Positions 1-10,793 of a stretch of 64,000 nucleotides of DNA are shown here, piece after piece. Positions within the stretch are counted from its first letter, which is position 1; each line of letters begins with the position of its first letter. The notes below the pieces were generated by a model. That model did no database searches. It was not told the DNA's origin and worked only from the letters and a program-made list of their open reading frames with translations. Source of the DNA: Populus alba (Eukaryota; Streptophyta; Magnoliopsida; Malpighiales; Salicaceae). The stretch covers positions 6,638,967 to 6,702,966 of the forward strand of contig NC_133299.1 of NCBI RefSeq assembly GCF_005239225.2, in the 5' to 3' direction. The position numbers were made by a program, and so were the translations under genes.

Positions 1-200
1 CGATCAGCGCCTAATCTGACGTCAGCGATGAGTCGGGAGGCTTGACCTAGCCTTTCCATAGCCAGAGCCACCTGTTTCGGTGGTGCATCCGCAGAAGACT
101 GTGGGTTAGGGTTTTGGCTCGCCGCAGCAGGAGGCTCTTGCAGCTGCATCGGCTGCTGCTGCTGCTGCTGTATCAATAGAGGATGTGGTTTCATGTCCAT
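1..200 (-). CDS. MED27: Mediator subunit 27 (MED27), N-terminal part, cut by window edge
   Basis: Reading leftward from the ATG at 200-198 gives an open frame of 66 codons with no stop before the window edge. It begins with a short hydrophilic leader and six glutamines encoded by CAG codons (residues 11-16), followed by a Pro/Ala-rich stretch. It then enters a conserved block, APPKQVALAMERLGQ, followed by SRLIADVRLGADR. From memory this block resembles the start of plant MED27, a subunit of the Mediator complex that links transcription factors to RNA polymerase II in the nucleus. The poly-Q tract before the conserved helix is common in plant Mediator subunits. The remainder of the gene lies outside the window. 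The open frame and ATG are seen directly; the family name is recognition without a search. Confidence 0.65.
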   Translation of the reverse strand, partial: MDMKPHPLLIQQQQQQPMQLQEPPAAASQNPNPQSSADAPPKQVALAMERLGQASRLIADVRLGAD

Positions 201-1735
201 TTTTTTTTGTGTGGTTAATAGTAATTAATACATGTGTAGTAATGCGATGATTCGAGCTTAAGATTGAGGGAACGCAGTGATTTCTCGTTTTTGGTCGGAG
301 GATTGAAAAGAGGGCCTAGCCTAGGTGTTAACTTATGAGTTATGACATATTTTGCAATAGTGCAACCTAAAGCCGGTGCCGCGAGCCACCGCTAAATTGT
401 GAAAGAATTTCGGGTCGGGTCGGGTTCAAGTTTTAATAAAACTCTGCCCAACTTATTATTATTATTATTATTATTATCAGCAGCTAATTCATGTTTTCTC
501 TTTCTTTTGACCAAAAGAAGACAATAAATGGATGTTTCATCTTTTTTTACATGGTTAAATACTTAAATGTTTAAGTGTACAGTAGCAATATTTCTTACCC
601 AACTTTTCTTCACCTTGTTTGTTTCTCTCAAATAATCGCACATTTAATGTTTATATATTAGATATGATGTTTTTTATTTATTACCCGGCTTGTATACTAT
701 ATTTGGAAAACAAAGGAACTATATAGAGTTTTTATAAAACATTTATTCAGATTCCGTTTAAGTTAAATGTCACTTTGACAACGACTCAAAACCTTCATTT
801 AATAAAAAAAAACTTTAATAATAAGTAAAATATATTTATCAATTATACTTTATGATGTAAAATTTACTGAAATTTAATTTTTGAAGGTGAGATATGTAAA
901 TTGTTCTTTTTAAGATGAAGTTGAAAGAATGGTGAAGTTTAATGAAATTGTAGATAAACATGTACATGTTGAGAATATAACTGGGTTTCTTTGAATTGGA
1001 GCCACCATTTAACTTTGATGTCCCTCGAGGTATTAGAGTAGTTAATATTTCCATCTACATTATTCATTATAATAAAGTCCTAGTATAGAATCCAATGGAC
1101 ATCAAATGTTAACATGAAATGTAATGAGATAATTATCTAGTAGGTAGTATAATAATAAAAATTAAAAAAAATTGTTTTTTTTATAGTGTGTGTGTATATT
1201 CTAATCTCGTTGCAATTTTTTAAGGAATAATTTCATTCACATGATTAAAATATTACCACGAAATAATTTACCTATAGTCTAGTCAAAACAAGTTTTGTTT
1301 TTTTTAAGTAAATTATTTTAATTTATTTTTAAATACAAACTTGAGTCTTGAGTTTATTTATTTTTGTGTTTAAAAATATTTTTGAAAAAAATTAAAATAT
1401 TTTTTTTATTTTAAATTAATATTTTTTTGGTATTTCAGATCATTTTTATATATTTATATCAAAAATAATTTTTTAAAAAATAAAAAAAATATTATTTTAA
1501 TATATTTTCAAATAAAAATTATTTTAAAATATAACCAAAACCACTCATCTAAAATATATCCCTCTTATTTTATGTGTATACACACACCTGAGAAAACATG
1601 AGGGTTAAAATACGGAGGAGGGAAACTCACCACTCAAAATTGAAGAAACACTGCCTTTGCCGCCAAAAATAGCACCAAAAGAAAGAGAGAGATCTCAATT
1701 CAGAGAGACCAAAAGAGAAACAGAGAGACGAACCT
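201..1735. other. Intergenic, AT-rich, between divergent MED27 and CTF7
   Basis: This holds the 5' flanks of two divergently transcribed genes. There is a (TTA)n microsatellite at about 459-478 and an AT-rich MITE-like stretch at about 1360-1550. Short open frames here have no recognisable domains. The pyrimidine- and purine-rich sequence just before 1736 probably includes the CTF7 leader. Confidence 0.6.
1360..1550. repeat. AT-rich MITE-like repeat copy
   Basis: Very AT-rich stretch with the family pattern: ATTAAAATA-type tracts, a run near 'TTTCAGATCATTTTTATATA', then AAAATAATTTTTTAAAAAATAA. The same layout recurs at about a dozen places in the window (for example 10,185, 24,770, 46,960 and 51,010). 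Ends are approximate. Confidence 0.5.
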
Positions 1736-4105
1736 ATGCAATCCAAAATAAGCTCCTTCTTCAAGTCCCCTTCTTCTTCTTCCCGCCAAAATGCCTCCAA
1801 GAAGACCCACCTTCTTTTTCGGACGTTGACTTGGCTAAATGGCAGAATTCCCAGCACCAATTTGTCAATACTTACGCACGTCGAGCCGCCCCAAAATTAA
1901 TTCTCGGGTATACAGTCTTCTTTAAAGATATTCCCTTTTCTTTTCAGATAATGGGTTTTTTCTTTTTATTTGGTTATTGTAATTTTTTTAATGTATAGCT
2001 TGATTTGAAACCCATTTTGTTTTATTGATTTGGAGAACTGGGTTCTTGGTTGACGAGAAAGCGAAGGGAAATAAAAGAAATTTCGGATGTTTTGTCTTAA
2101 ATTCTTAAGTTTAACGAAAATAACTCAGTGTTTAATACTGCTTTTGCTAACATGGGTTATTTCTGAAGGGTTCTTTCTCTTGGTTGTATTAGTTATTTGT
2201 TGATTTTGGGATTTTGGTCAGGGACCAGAGTAGTGAAGGAAATAAAGGGCAACGGAGTGAGGTGTTGCCAAAACCAATATCAAAAGATCCGTGTTCGAAA
2301 CCAGAAACAGAGGCGTGTGGGAAAGTGCTTAACAAGAAGAGAAGCTATGCACAGTTTCATCTAGACTTAGGTCAATCTGATTTCAATCTCCGTACATGTT
2401 CAACATGTGGGGTTAAATATGCACCGGGTGATGAAGGTGATGAGAAGGAACATAAAATCTTTCACAAGAATTACACTCATGGAATTCAATTCAAGGTTGC
2501 ATTTTTAGACAGTAGGAATTTCTATATTTTTATCATTTTTTCCTTTTTATGTTTGTTTCGATTGAATTGAAAAGTTAATTTTATTTATAGGTTTTTCGGA
2601 GCGAAAGGGTTGTGCATATGCCTTGTAGTGAAGCGGGGCGTATTGTTTTGGTGTTGGATTCTGATCCTCCTGCACTGAGAAATAAGGTTTGGGTTCTTTT
2701 TCTCTCTCTTTTGGTTGCTGAATTCCATTACATGTGGAGCTGTAATGTAGCCAGGGAATTTTTGTAGTTTTTGATGCTTGAATTTGCACTTAAGAAAATT
2801 GAGTTAGGATCTTAATCTGGATGGTGAACTTATTTGGCAGCTACAGGAGGTTATAAAGATGATGGAGATTGAGCTTGGAGATGGATGGATTTTCCATAAG
2901 CTTTGTAAGGTAACAGACTTAAGAATTTGTGGATTATAATCAAGTTGTTTCCTCCAAATGTTCAGGCTTTTGAATTTTCAAATTACTGTACTTGAACCAA
3001 TTATTTGATTCTGGTTTCTGATAGAATTGTTTATTTGCTTACCTATCCTGATGGTGTTTCTTGTTCATTGAATTTTCTTTCCACCTTACCTGCTTATAGT
3101 TTGATTAGTTTTGTATAAAAAATGGGATTCCTTACCCTTAATCCTGTATTTTGAAAGTAAAACACTTATTGAAGCCCAGCTTTGTCAGCAAGATTGGTTT
3201 GCATTAGACAACCATTTACTAAAATACTATGCACCTTTGTATTTGCAGGTGTATCTATTTGTTTCTTCTCAGAGAGTAGCTGGTTGTCTAGTTGCTGAAC
3301 CAATAAAAGAAGCATTCAAAGTTCTCACATGTTCGGTGGATGAAAGACCTAAATGCGCTGCTAAAAAGAATTCAAGACCAAACTCCACAACTCTCCAATT
3401 TGGTGAAGTCATCTTACAAAGGGAAGCCATGAGAAAAGTTACTGCAGTTGATTCTCTTAACGTATTAAATGGGAACCACAATGGAGCTGTTGTTTGTGAA
3501 GAGGAAGCTGTACCTGCTCTCTGTGGCGTCAGAGCAATCTGGGTTACTCCCTCTAACAGAAGAAAACGCATTGCCAGCCAATTACTGGATGCTGCAAGGT
3601 AAATTTTATCCTTCCAGTTCTGTTAATTTCAATTGTAAATTTGTGATTTCCTCTATCATTCTTCTGCATGTTATCTCGGAATATGCTTAATTCTTTGTCT
3701 AGTTCAGTTATGGTAAACCTTCAGTTCAACTGTCGTCTTTTTCATTTTCTCATGGCAAACTGGTAATGCTTTGATTCCTCCTCTTTAATTGTTTACGAAA
3801 TCTTTAAATAGGAGTGCCAAGTTTCTCAACAGACAGTGAATGTGTTTTGTCTTCCCATTCTAAGCATCCCTTCCGTTGGATATATAGACTAGTTCAGCTA
3901 CTTCACTGTCACAGTTCAGTTTTTTACATTTCAGCAGCTAACCCATTTCTCTTCTAAACGCAGGAGAAGTTTTTGCATGGGTTTTGTTCTCAAACAATCT
4001 CAGTTGGCATTCTCTCCACCAACCTCAGCTGGGAAGGCATTGGCATCTAGTTATGCTGGCACTACATCATTCTTGGCGTACAAACCTAAAAACGCGGGCA
4101 GTTAA
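1736..4105 (+). CDS. CTF7: Cohesin acetyltransferase CTF7/ECO1 (ESCO), 6 exons, frame break in exon 1
   Basis: N-acetyltransferase that acetylates the SMC3 subunit of cohesin during S phase to establish sister-chromatid cohesion. Exons: 1736-1907, 2222-2495, 2591-2686, 2841-2909, 3249-3598, 3964-4105. All introns are GT-AG and all junction phases agree. The start at 1736 gives [10 protein letters not shown], containing the PCNA-binding PIP box QSKISSFF. Exon 2 carries the C2H2 zinc finger ([12 protein letters not shown] then EKEHKIFH). Exon 5 carries the acetyl-CoA-binding motif ([20 protein letters not shown]), and exon 6 ends with the family-typical [19 protein letters not shown]. Between about 1799 and 1806 the PIP-box frame must move by one base to reach the conserved block [19 protein letters not shown]. 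As written, the PIP frame stops at a TAA in exon 1. With one base restored the protein would be about 367 residues, close to the 345 of Arabidopsis CTF7. The family call is firm; whether the break is real or a sequence error is open. Confidence 0.9.
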
Positions 4106-4604
4106 ATGTTCCTCTTACATGGGGAGGATGAATTCTATTGATTTAGCTGTTTATTGTTCGTTGTACTTAGTTTCGTGAATTTTGATGTTTGTATTAATGA
4201 TATTGCAGTGACTATGGCCTTAGTGAAGTTACAATGAACTGGAAAACTTACTTTGCATCGAGCATTTATCCAAATATAACGCCGCACTTGTGCTCTTCCT
4301 CTAGTGTAGGGGAAGTTCATCTAGAAACGCAAATGTTGGTTCTTAGAGAGACTGAATTGATCAATAAACTTTTCTAAAATATGCTGTAAATATAATCATC
4401 AAAATATTTTAGCAAACAAAGAAAGCAGTTGGAACGGGTTCAAACCTTAACCATTGAAAAATTAAAACCAACATCCCTACCATCCAATGAAATGGATAAT
4501 AAATGATCTATTTGACGTGGCTTATATAGTGATAAAAATTAGCAAAGTGCCATAATTTGTTATATCATGAGATTTGCTAATGAAAATTTCAGCTACTTTA
4601 CTCT
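4106..4604. other. Convergent 3' ends of CTF7 and the Nudix gene
   Basis: About 500 bases separate the stop codons of the two convergent genes. The stretch must hold both 3' untranslated regions. A possible acceptor (TATTGCAG, ending at 4208) could belong to a 3'-UTR intron of CTF7. No other coding sequence is seen. Confidence 0.6.
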
Positions 4605-6647
4605 TTACACAGGAGTTGACTTCACGTGCACCTTGGCCTTGGTTTCATTTTGTCCTGCACAATTACCTTCATCTGCATGTGCCTGAAGATATGAACCAAA
4701 TACCTTCATAACTTGTTCATAGACTGGCTTCTTGGAACCAACAGCCTGCTCGATGAACAAAGAAGTATCAAACATCTAAACATGGATTTCCGGTTAAATG
4801 TTCCAAGTAATGTTTTACTCACAAGCTCCAATACTCGTTCCGGCAACAACCATGCCCAATCCTTAAATTCTGGAGTTTCACTTCCATCACCCAAAAGGTT
4901 GATCTCTTCCTCCTTCCCAGTAAACTTAAAAAGAAACCTGTTTTCAAAATTTCTATGAGCACTCAGCACTGAGCAAATAGCAAGACATGGAAAGAAAGAG
5001 CCCACTACCAGAAAAAGAAAAAAAACAAAGACAAATACTAGGTGAAACATCCAGCAGCTAGCCCCATACTTCTGCAATTATTTATCAGGAATTATAGATA
5101 TATATTTAAAGCAACTAAGAAGAAAACAGTTGAGCTTTGATGATAAGTGATAGAAAGAAAAAGACTCACCTGAGAATTATACAAAGGCACAGAGGCATGC
5201 CCCCACTTTACCATCATTCATGTTACCCAACAAAAGATGCTCAAAGAAACCATTTTTTTATAAGAAAAACAGTACATGGAACAACTTGTATTTGTGAATG
5301 ACAGAGCAAAAGGCAGTGGTCATAACAAAAGCAGAACTAAGAGCAACCAGAAATCATAATCAGGAACAATATACAATACTATTGTTGACACTCAAATTAG
5401 CTTAACAAACTTCCATTGCATGTCAATAGACAAAATTCTCTTTCATTATATGGTCTTTTTCTATGCGATTGTATCCTTACCACTTCTGTGCTTGACCTTT
5501 GTAATTGGTACCCCATCTACGATTAATTCTCTCTCTGGCTTGTGATGGAAAGTCATAAGTGAGCCAGTACGGTGCCTACACATCCAAAATCAAAACCCGT
5601 TCACTCAGACAAGTAGCAAAAAGCTTATCTTTCTGATTTCTTAGATGTTCAGGTCACACACAACCCTAAAGATTGTATGTTAGAGATTACACTGTTAACA
5701 CTTAACAAGTGGGAATAAAAAACCCACCTCTGCAACAAATTCAGCTGAAGTAACTCCTGTTTCTTCCCTCAGTTCCCTCATTGCTGCATTCCTTAGGTCT
5801 TCACCCTCACCAGCACCACCCTGTGATACACAATCTCATCAGCCGCTATACGTTTTCATATCGTTTTTTATTTCCAACAAAAATCCCTCACAAAGCCCAC
5901 ATACTAAGCTTAACCATACATCGCAACAAGCAAAAAAAGCAGTTAAGACCTCCTACACCCATACCTCTGCTAGAAACCCACATATCTGACGCCTTAACCA
6001 TACATCTACAGTTTTGTCTGCTCTAAATCATTTCATGAACAATTCACATGTAAAACTCAAAATCAAATGCTCTACTCCATCAATCCAACACCATTCAACA
6101 AGCAATTCCTTCAACAAGATAATTGAAATTCAACTCTTGCCATAAATTAGAATTCAAAATCGACATTGAGAAATATCTACTAAAACCAATCCTCATCAAT
6201 TCCTGTCAAATCCCCCAAAATAGAATTGAATTCAAATTCCTGCATTGAAAATAACCACTACCTGAGGCATCTGCCACGTGTACGGAATGTTTATCCTGGA
6301 AGCAGTAAATATCTACAAGATTAACACCCAAAACCATAAACCCTAGTCACAAATTTAATTGAAAAGCAAAAATCAAAATTCAAATGAAACAGAGCGAAAT
6401 TAATTACTTTTTTAGAGGGATTAACGAGACAAATCCCCACATTCCTTCTATACCCATCCGGTGGCGTCTCCATCGACGGCGGCAACTCTCTTCTCCTGCT
6501 TCTCCTTTTACTCCTTGTTAACGATACGGCGGCGCAAGAAGATCCGGACAGCGGCACACTTGCAAATTTGTTCAGATTTACACAGCAATTTAGGCTTACA
6601 AACCGATAAATATACGAATTTCTGACAATACTATCACTCAACTCCAT
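4605..6647 (-). CDS. NUDT26: Nudix hydrolase, NUDT26/27-like (plastid Ap4A hydrolase type), 6 exons
   Basis: Nudix hydrolase of the plant NUDT26/27 branch, known to cleave diadenosine tetraphosphate and ppGpp-like nucleotides in plastids and related to RNA pyrophosphohydrolases. Exons on the minus strand: 6647-6408, 6312-6262, 5820-5728, 5575-5481, 4937-4823, 4745-4605. All introns are GT-AG and the phases join into 244 residues (Arabidopsis relatives are about 220-230). Residues 1-58 are rich in Ser and Arg and poor in acidic residues, consistent with a plastid transit peptide. The mature part begins PPDGYRRNVGICLVNPSKK. Exon 3 holds a complete Nudix box (GGAGEGED, then RELREETGV), matching Gx5Ex7REUxEExGU. 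Exon 5 has WFLFKFTGKEEEINLLGDG. The ATG at 6647 was chosen because the upstream in-frame extension lacks an ATG. Paralogue choice (26 versus 27) is uncertain. Confidence 0.92.
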
Positions 6648-7237
6648 AATTTGAGGTTTTATAAAATAAAATATCTTGGTCTCCAAGCATCTACTACCTA
6701 TATAAGTGTGCTTTTAGCTTTGTGTAAGCATAAAAAAATATATTTTCAGTTGCACTTTAAAAAATATATTTTAAAAAATTATGTATTTGATTAAAATTAT
6801 TATGAGATTAATTTTAATCTATAAAATAAATGACAAGTTTCTATGAATGAAAAAATAAATTATTTTAATTTTTATAGAATCAAAATTTTAAATGTAATTA
6901 TATATGAAGCTCAATATAAAAAGAAGTTATTTGACTAACAAAATAATTTTTTTTTTTGTGATTAAGTAAAAAATAAAAATATCACAATACTAAACAATCT
7001 TTAAGACCTTTTATCCAAGATAATTTGTGCATCTCTATTATTTCTCTATTATGTAAATACCATTATCACCTTAATTTATGAAAAATTCAGGTTTAAATTA
7101 ATTCACAAGTTGACAACAAATCTATACTCTTCAAAAATCCCAAATCTTGACCCCAGTTTTATTTGAAATCAAACAAATATGTTTAAATTATTTTCATTAA
7201 GTTCAAAAGCCTCCAAACTCATTCAAGCTTTAATCGT
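6648..7237. other. AT-rich intergenic, Nudix promoter side
   Basis: Upstream flank of the Nudix gene, strongly AT-rich with degenerate A/T runs. No open frame with recognisable content and no clear TATA motif that I would defend. Confidence 0.5.
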
Positions 7238-7245
7238 GCTAATAT
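7238..7245. repeat. 8-bp target-site duplication, left (GCTAATAT)
   Basis: GCTAATAT immediately precedes the element at 7246 and recurs exactly at 8112-8119. Eight bases is the duplication length characteristic of hAT transposons. Confidence 0.85.
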
Positions 7246-8111
7246 CATAATTATCAAACTCGGCTTGGGTGTTAACCCGGCCAAGGAGCCAGGTCCCGGG
7301 TTTCATGGGTCAATATAGGTCGACTTAAGTCAACCCGGAAAAATTTAAAAAAACATATTTAAATTTTTAATATTACATATAAAAAAAATTAAGAAAAAAT
7401 TTATATGAATATAAGCTATGCATGTTGTAAATAAAATACTTTTCTAATATTTATATAATAAACTTTAAAAAATATAAAAAATATATCACATTAAAAAAAA
7501 AAAAGCCCTCGAAGCTACTCCCGCTTCACTAAAAAAACCATTATTTCACATCCCAACCTTAATCCCACCACCACCACTCTGCATCAGCAATTGGTCATCC
7601 TCATCTAAAGGCAGCCTCTCATCAGCAATTGGTCGTTCTCTTCCAAAGGTAGCTTGTTTTTTTGGATGCTTGCGCTACTGTCCTTCATGTTTATTTCTGA
7701 TTCTATTATTCTTGATTTATTTTTCATCTTTATCCTCTATACTTCACTATTCGCAACCGCTGCTTCTTCATATCCCAAGCCTTTTGCTGCTGCTTCATCT
7801 ATCAAGACTACTATTGTTGCTGTCTTTTGAAGTTAGATCTTAAATCGTCTGGCCTTGTCCCCCGGCAAGGAAGATTGTGAGGCTCGTAGCGCTTGGAGGG
7901 GCTGGAAGTGGCAAGAAAGATCCAGACAAAGATAAAATCTCAAATTTGTCATGGAGAGTCACCTAGGTCTCGCCCAGGTAATGGGTCAACCCGCTAGGTC
8001 GACCGGGTTTAGTCGGGTCGTTACATCAGCCGATCTTTTGACAAACTCGGACCAGTCCAGCCACTGAGTCCCGGGTCGACCCGTCGGGCCGGTCCGGATT
8101 TAATAACTATG
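7246..8111. mobile_element. Non-autonomous hAT-type DNA transposon, 866 bp
   Basis: The element is bounded by imperfect terminal inverted repeats: left CATAATTATCAAACTCGG, right (reverse complement) CATAGTTATTAAATCCGG, 14 of 18 identical. It is flanked by the perfect 8-bp duplication GCTAATAT. Sub-terminal zones on both sides are rich in CCCGGGTT/GGTCGACCCGG-type motifs. There is no transposase-like open frame, so it must have moved with a transposase supplied elsewhere. The core (about 7560-7900) is a GC-richer, gene-like stretch with CAGCAATTGGTC repeated twice (7585 and 7623 areas), possibly a captured fragment. Structure is seen directly; hAT assignment rests on duplication length and TIR form. 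Confidence 0.85.
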
Positions 8112-8119
8112 GCTAATAT
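8112..8119. repeat. 8-bp target-site duplication, right (GCTAATAT)
   Basis: Exact second copy of GCTAATAT, directly after the right terminal inverted repeat. Confidence 0.85.
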
Positions 8120-9787
8120 GACTTATTAAAAAATTTTGTAGTTGTTTCACCCGAGTTCTTGTTATTGGACCATCTGAATACCCGTACACATTAGAATTAG
8201 TCCCTTTCATGTGAGGATCATGATACATACCATTACCCTCAAGTTGAAAATGATTTGTTCTCAAATCAGAATCGTCAACATCTTTCAAGTAAGTTGACAA
8301 GTCTTTACATTAAAAGTGATTGAAAACATTGTACTTACCATAATGGAAACCTAGGATAAATAAAAATAATAAATAAATAATGAAATCATTGTAATTATAG
8401 TTTAATGTTATTGAAAAAAATGATAAAAAGAATAAACTAGGAAAATAAGTTTTAAGTAGATGGAAGAATAAAAAAAATTTAGTTGAAAATATCAAATTTT
8501 GAGTCAGACCATTTTGAGAAATGGCAAAATTAATTTGCTTAATTTGTCAGACCATTTTGATTTTTATCTTTGTAAAATTGATGAGGTGTTGTTTTGGGAG
8601 AAGTGATCATTTTTTATTTTCTTTTATTCTTACACTTCTAAAGGCTAGATAGTGAAATTAGAAGTGAATAAAAAAGTGTTTTAAGAGATAAAAACACATC
8701 CATTTTTGGAATTAAGAAAAGATCAAAAAGAGAAAAGATTAAATTAGAGAGAGAAGTGAAGAAAAAACAAGAAAAAGGGAAAAACATGAAATATTTTGTC
8801 TTATTAGAGTTTGAAGACTCGATTATCATTTGGTAAAGAGTTTTAAACCTAACTTAGAAATTTCATATGAAATGTATAACAATTGGGTTCAAATCATGAA
8901 ATTGATGCAACGGTTTAGAGTGAATTTTTTAGGGAAAATATAAATTGACTATGAATTGATCAATTATGTTAGATTAAGCTGTGTTGGATATTAATTTAGG
9001 TAGAAATTATAAAGAAAACCATGGGGTTCTTAAGGGCCTCATGGCCGGTCAATAAGGAGTTACATTGCATCAAGTAGAATTGTATGTAGTTAAGTGATAT
9101 TGTAATATATATATATATATAAAGGAAATGGTTTTAAAAGAGTTTTGCTACGTTACATAGATTGACTTAAGTGTTTATGTTGTTGAAATTTAAGGAGAAT
9201 TGTTGAACTTAAAGATGACTGTTATTGTGAATGTGTTTGACTTCTCATGCAAAGGAATGATGCATCAACAAATTGATGTAAATGTGATAATGTTTGTGTG
9301 ATATAATATATTTATGACTATGATAATACAAATGCAACTATAGATGTTGATAATATTGTTATTGAGTTTTGTTAGAGCTTTTTATGTGTTTGGAAGAACG
9401 TGTTAAGAAATAAATGAATTCAGGATGCCTAATTGAAAAAACAATTATGTGTCTAGTAGCTTCTTTAATTGTAATTGTCCTTGATACGAGATTTAAATAA
9501 AAAATGGTTATAAAAATATAGTTATAAGAGTTTCTTTTGTTGAGATAACTAAGAAAATGGATTTAGGAAAAAATAAAATTTATTAAGAATTGAATGGGAA
9601 ATAAAGGTTAAGAAGAAATAAATTGATTTAGAAAATTAATATAGGGAATGTACATGGAATGGAATGAAAAATAATATGATATATCTGTTATTAAAAAAGA
9701 AACCACAAGAGCTATGCAGCCACAAGGAGGTATCACTAGAGCTTCTACGATAGATAATTGTCGTACACCTTAATATTTTTTCTTTAC

Positions 9788-9908
9788 TTAGTTTATTACA
9801 ATAGTTTTAATGATGCAATGATATTCTGTTTTAGAATTGTAAATTTATTTAGTTTATTACAATAGTTTTGATGATGCAATGATATTCTGTGTTAGAATTA
9901 CAAATTAA
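9788..9908. repeat. 61-bp tandem duplication
   Basis: Two adjacent units both read TTTATTACAATAGTTTT, then ATGATGCAATGATATTCTG, then TTAGAATT. Starts near 9791 and 9852 give a period of 61 bases with few differences, so the duplication is fairly recent. Confidence 0.8.
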
Positions 9909-10184
9909 AATGAAAGGAATTAATTTTTGGTAATGAAACTAATACTTAGTAACTGGCAACAAAACTAGATTCCTATAAGTGAGAATAATCCCCGATAAGG
10001 GGTGAAAATAATAGTTTTCAATAATAGAATTATTAGCATGTTTGACATACTTTGATTTGATATCTTCTTCTTAATTTGAGATTAAAGGCTTTTCATGATT
10101 TTTGCCTTTCTAACTTTTTCTAAGGAAGTTCTCTCATTAATTGAAATAATAAGAACACAATAATTAAAAGCATTGTTTTTATAT

Positions 10185-10365
10185 GGTGTTTGAAAGTGTG
10201 GTAGTAATTATTTTTAAAAATGTTTTTTTACTCGAAAATACATTAAAATAATATTTTTTTAATTTTTTAAAAATTATTTTTAATATTAGCACATCAATTA
10301 ATTTGAATTAAAGAAAAAAAATTTTAATTTTTTTTAAAATATTTTTATAACATAAAAATAAACAA
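10185..10365. repeat. AT-rich MITE-like repeat copy
   Basis: Begins GTGTTTGAAAGTGTGGTAG and continues with ATACATTAAAATAATATTTT, then AAAAATTATTTTTAATATTAG, the family signature seen elsewhere in the window. It lacks a clear right terminal repeat. Confidence 0.55.
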
Positions 10366-10793
10366 GGCAAATAGTGATAACAATTTTAATTAAAAATCTT
10401 CTTCAAAATGGCATCATGTTACCCTGCAAAATATAGCAAGTACCCTTCGGACAAAAATACCAACAGACATGGACAGAGACTATTTCACGGTAAGCTTACG
10501 CAAAAAAAAAAAAAAAAATCATTCAGGGAATAAATTTACAAGTGCATGAAAGGAACCAATCTTCATCGTGGTTTAAAAAAGAAGTTGCGGAAAGTGGTGC
10601 ACAAAATGACAAAACAGAGGATGTTGTTAGGTCAAGGGTCCACAAAAACCTGGCCCACTCATTGACTGGAAAACAAAAAAAAAAAAAAAACCCAACAAAT
10701 TCCCTTTTTCCCAAGAATCCTTCGTAACTACTTCATGTTTTGTCTCTTCTCTTCCCCTGAATCCTTCAACAGAAATACAAACCAACACGAACA

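Larger units (their letters stand above)
8120..10793. other. Intergenic between hAT element and EXO70A1
   Basis: AT-rich, without a recognisable gene. It contains a 61-bp tandem duplication (about 9788-9908), a short (TA)n run near 9106-9121 and an AT-rich MITE-like copy (about 10,185-10,365). The last ~300 bases are GC-richer and contain the probable promoter and leader of EXO70A1. Confidence 0.6.

Noticed and set aside
1760..1805. Tiny intron to explain the CTF7 frame change
   Set aside because: Any GT...AG pair here would be under 50 bases, well below usual plant intron size, and would remove conserved residues.
3269..3571. 100-codon minus-strand frame
   Set aside because: Antisense shadow of CTF7 exon 5.
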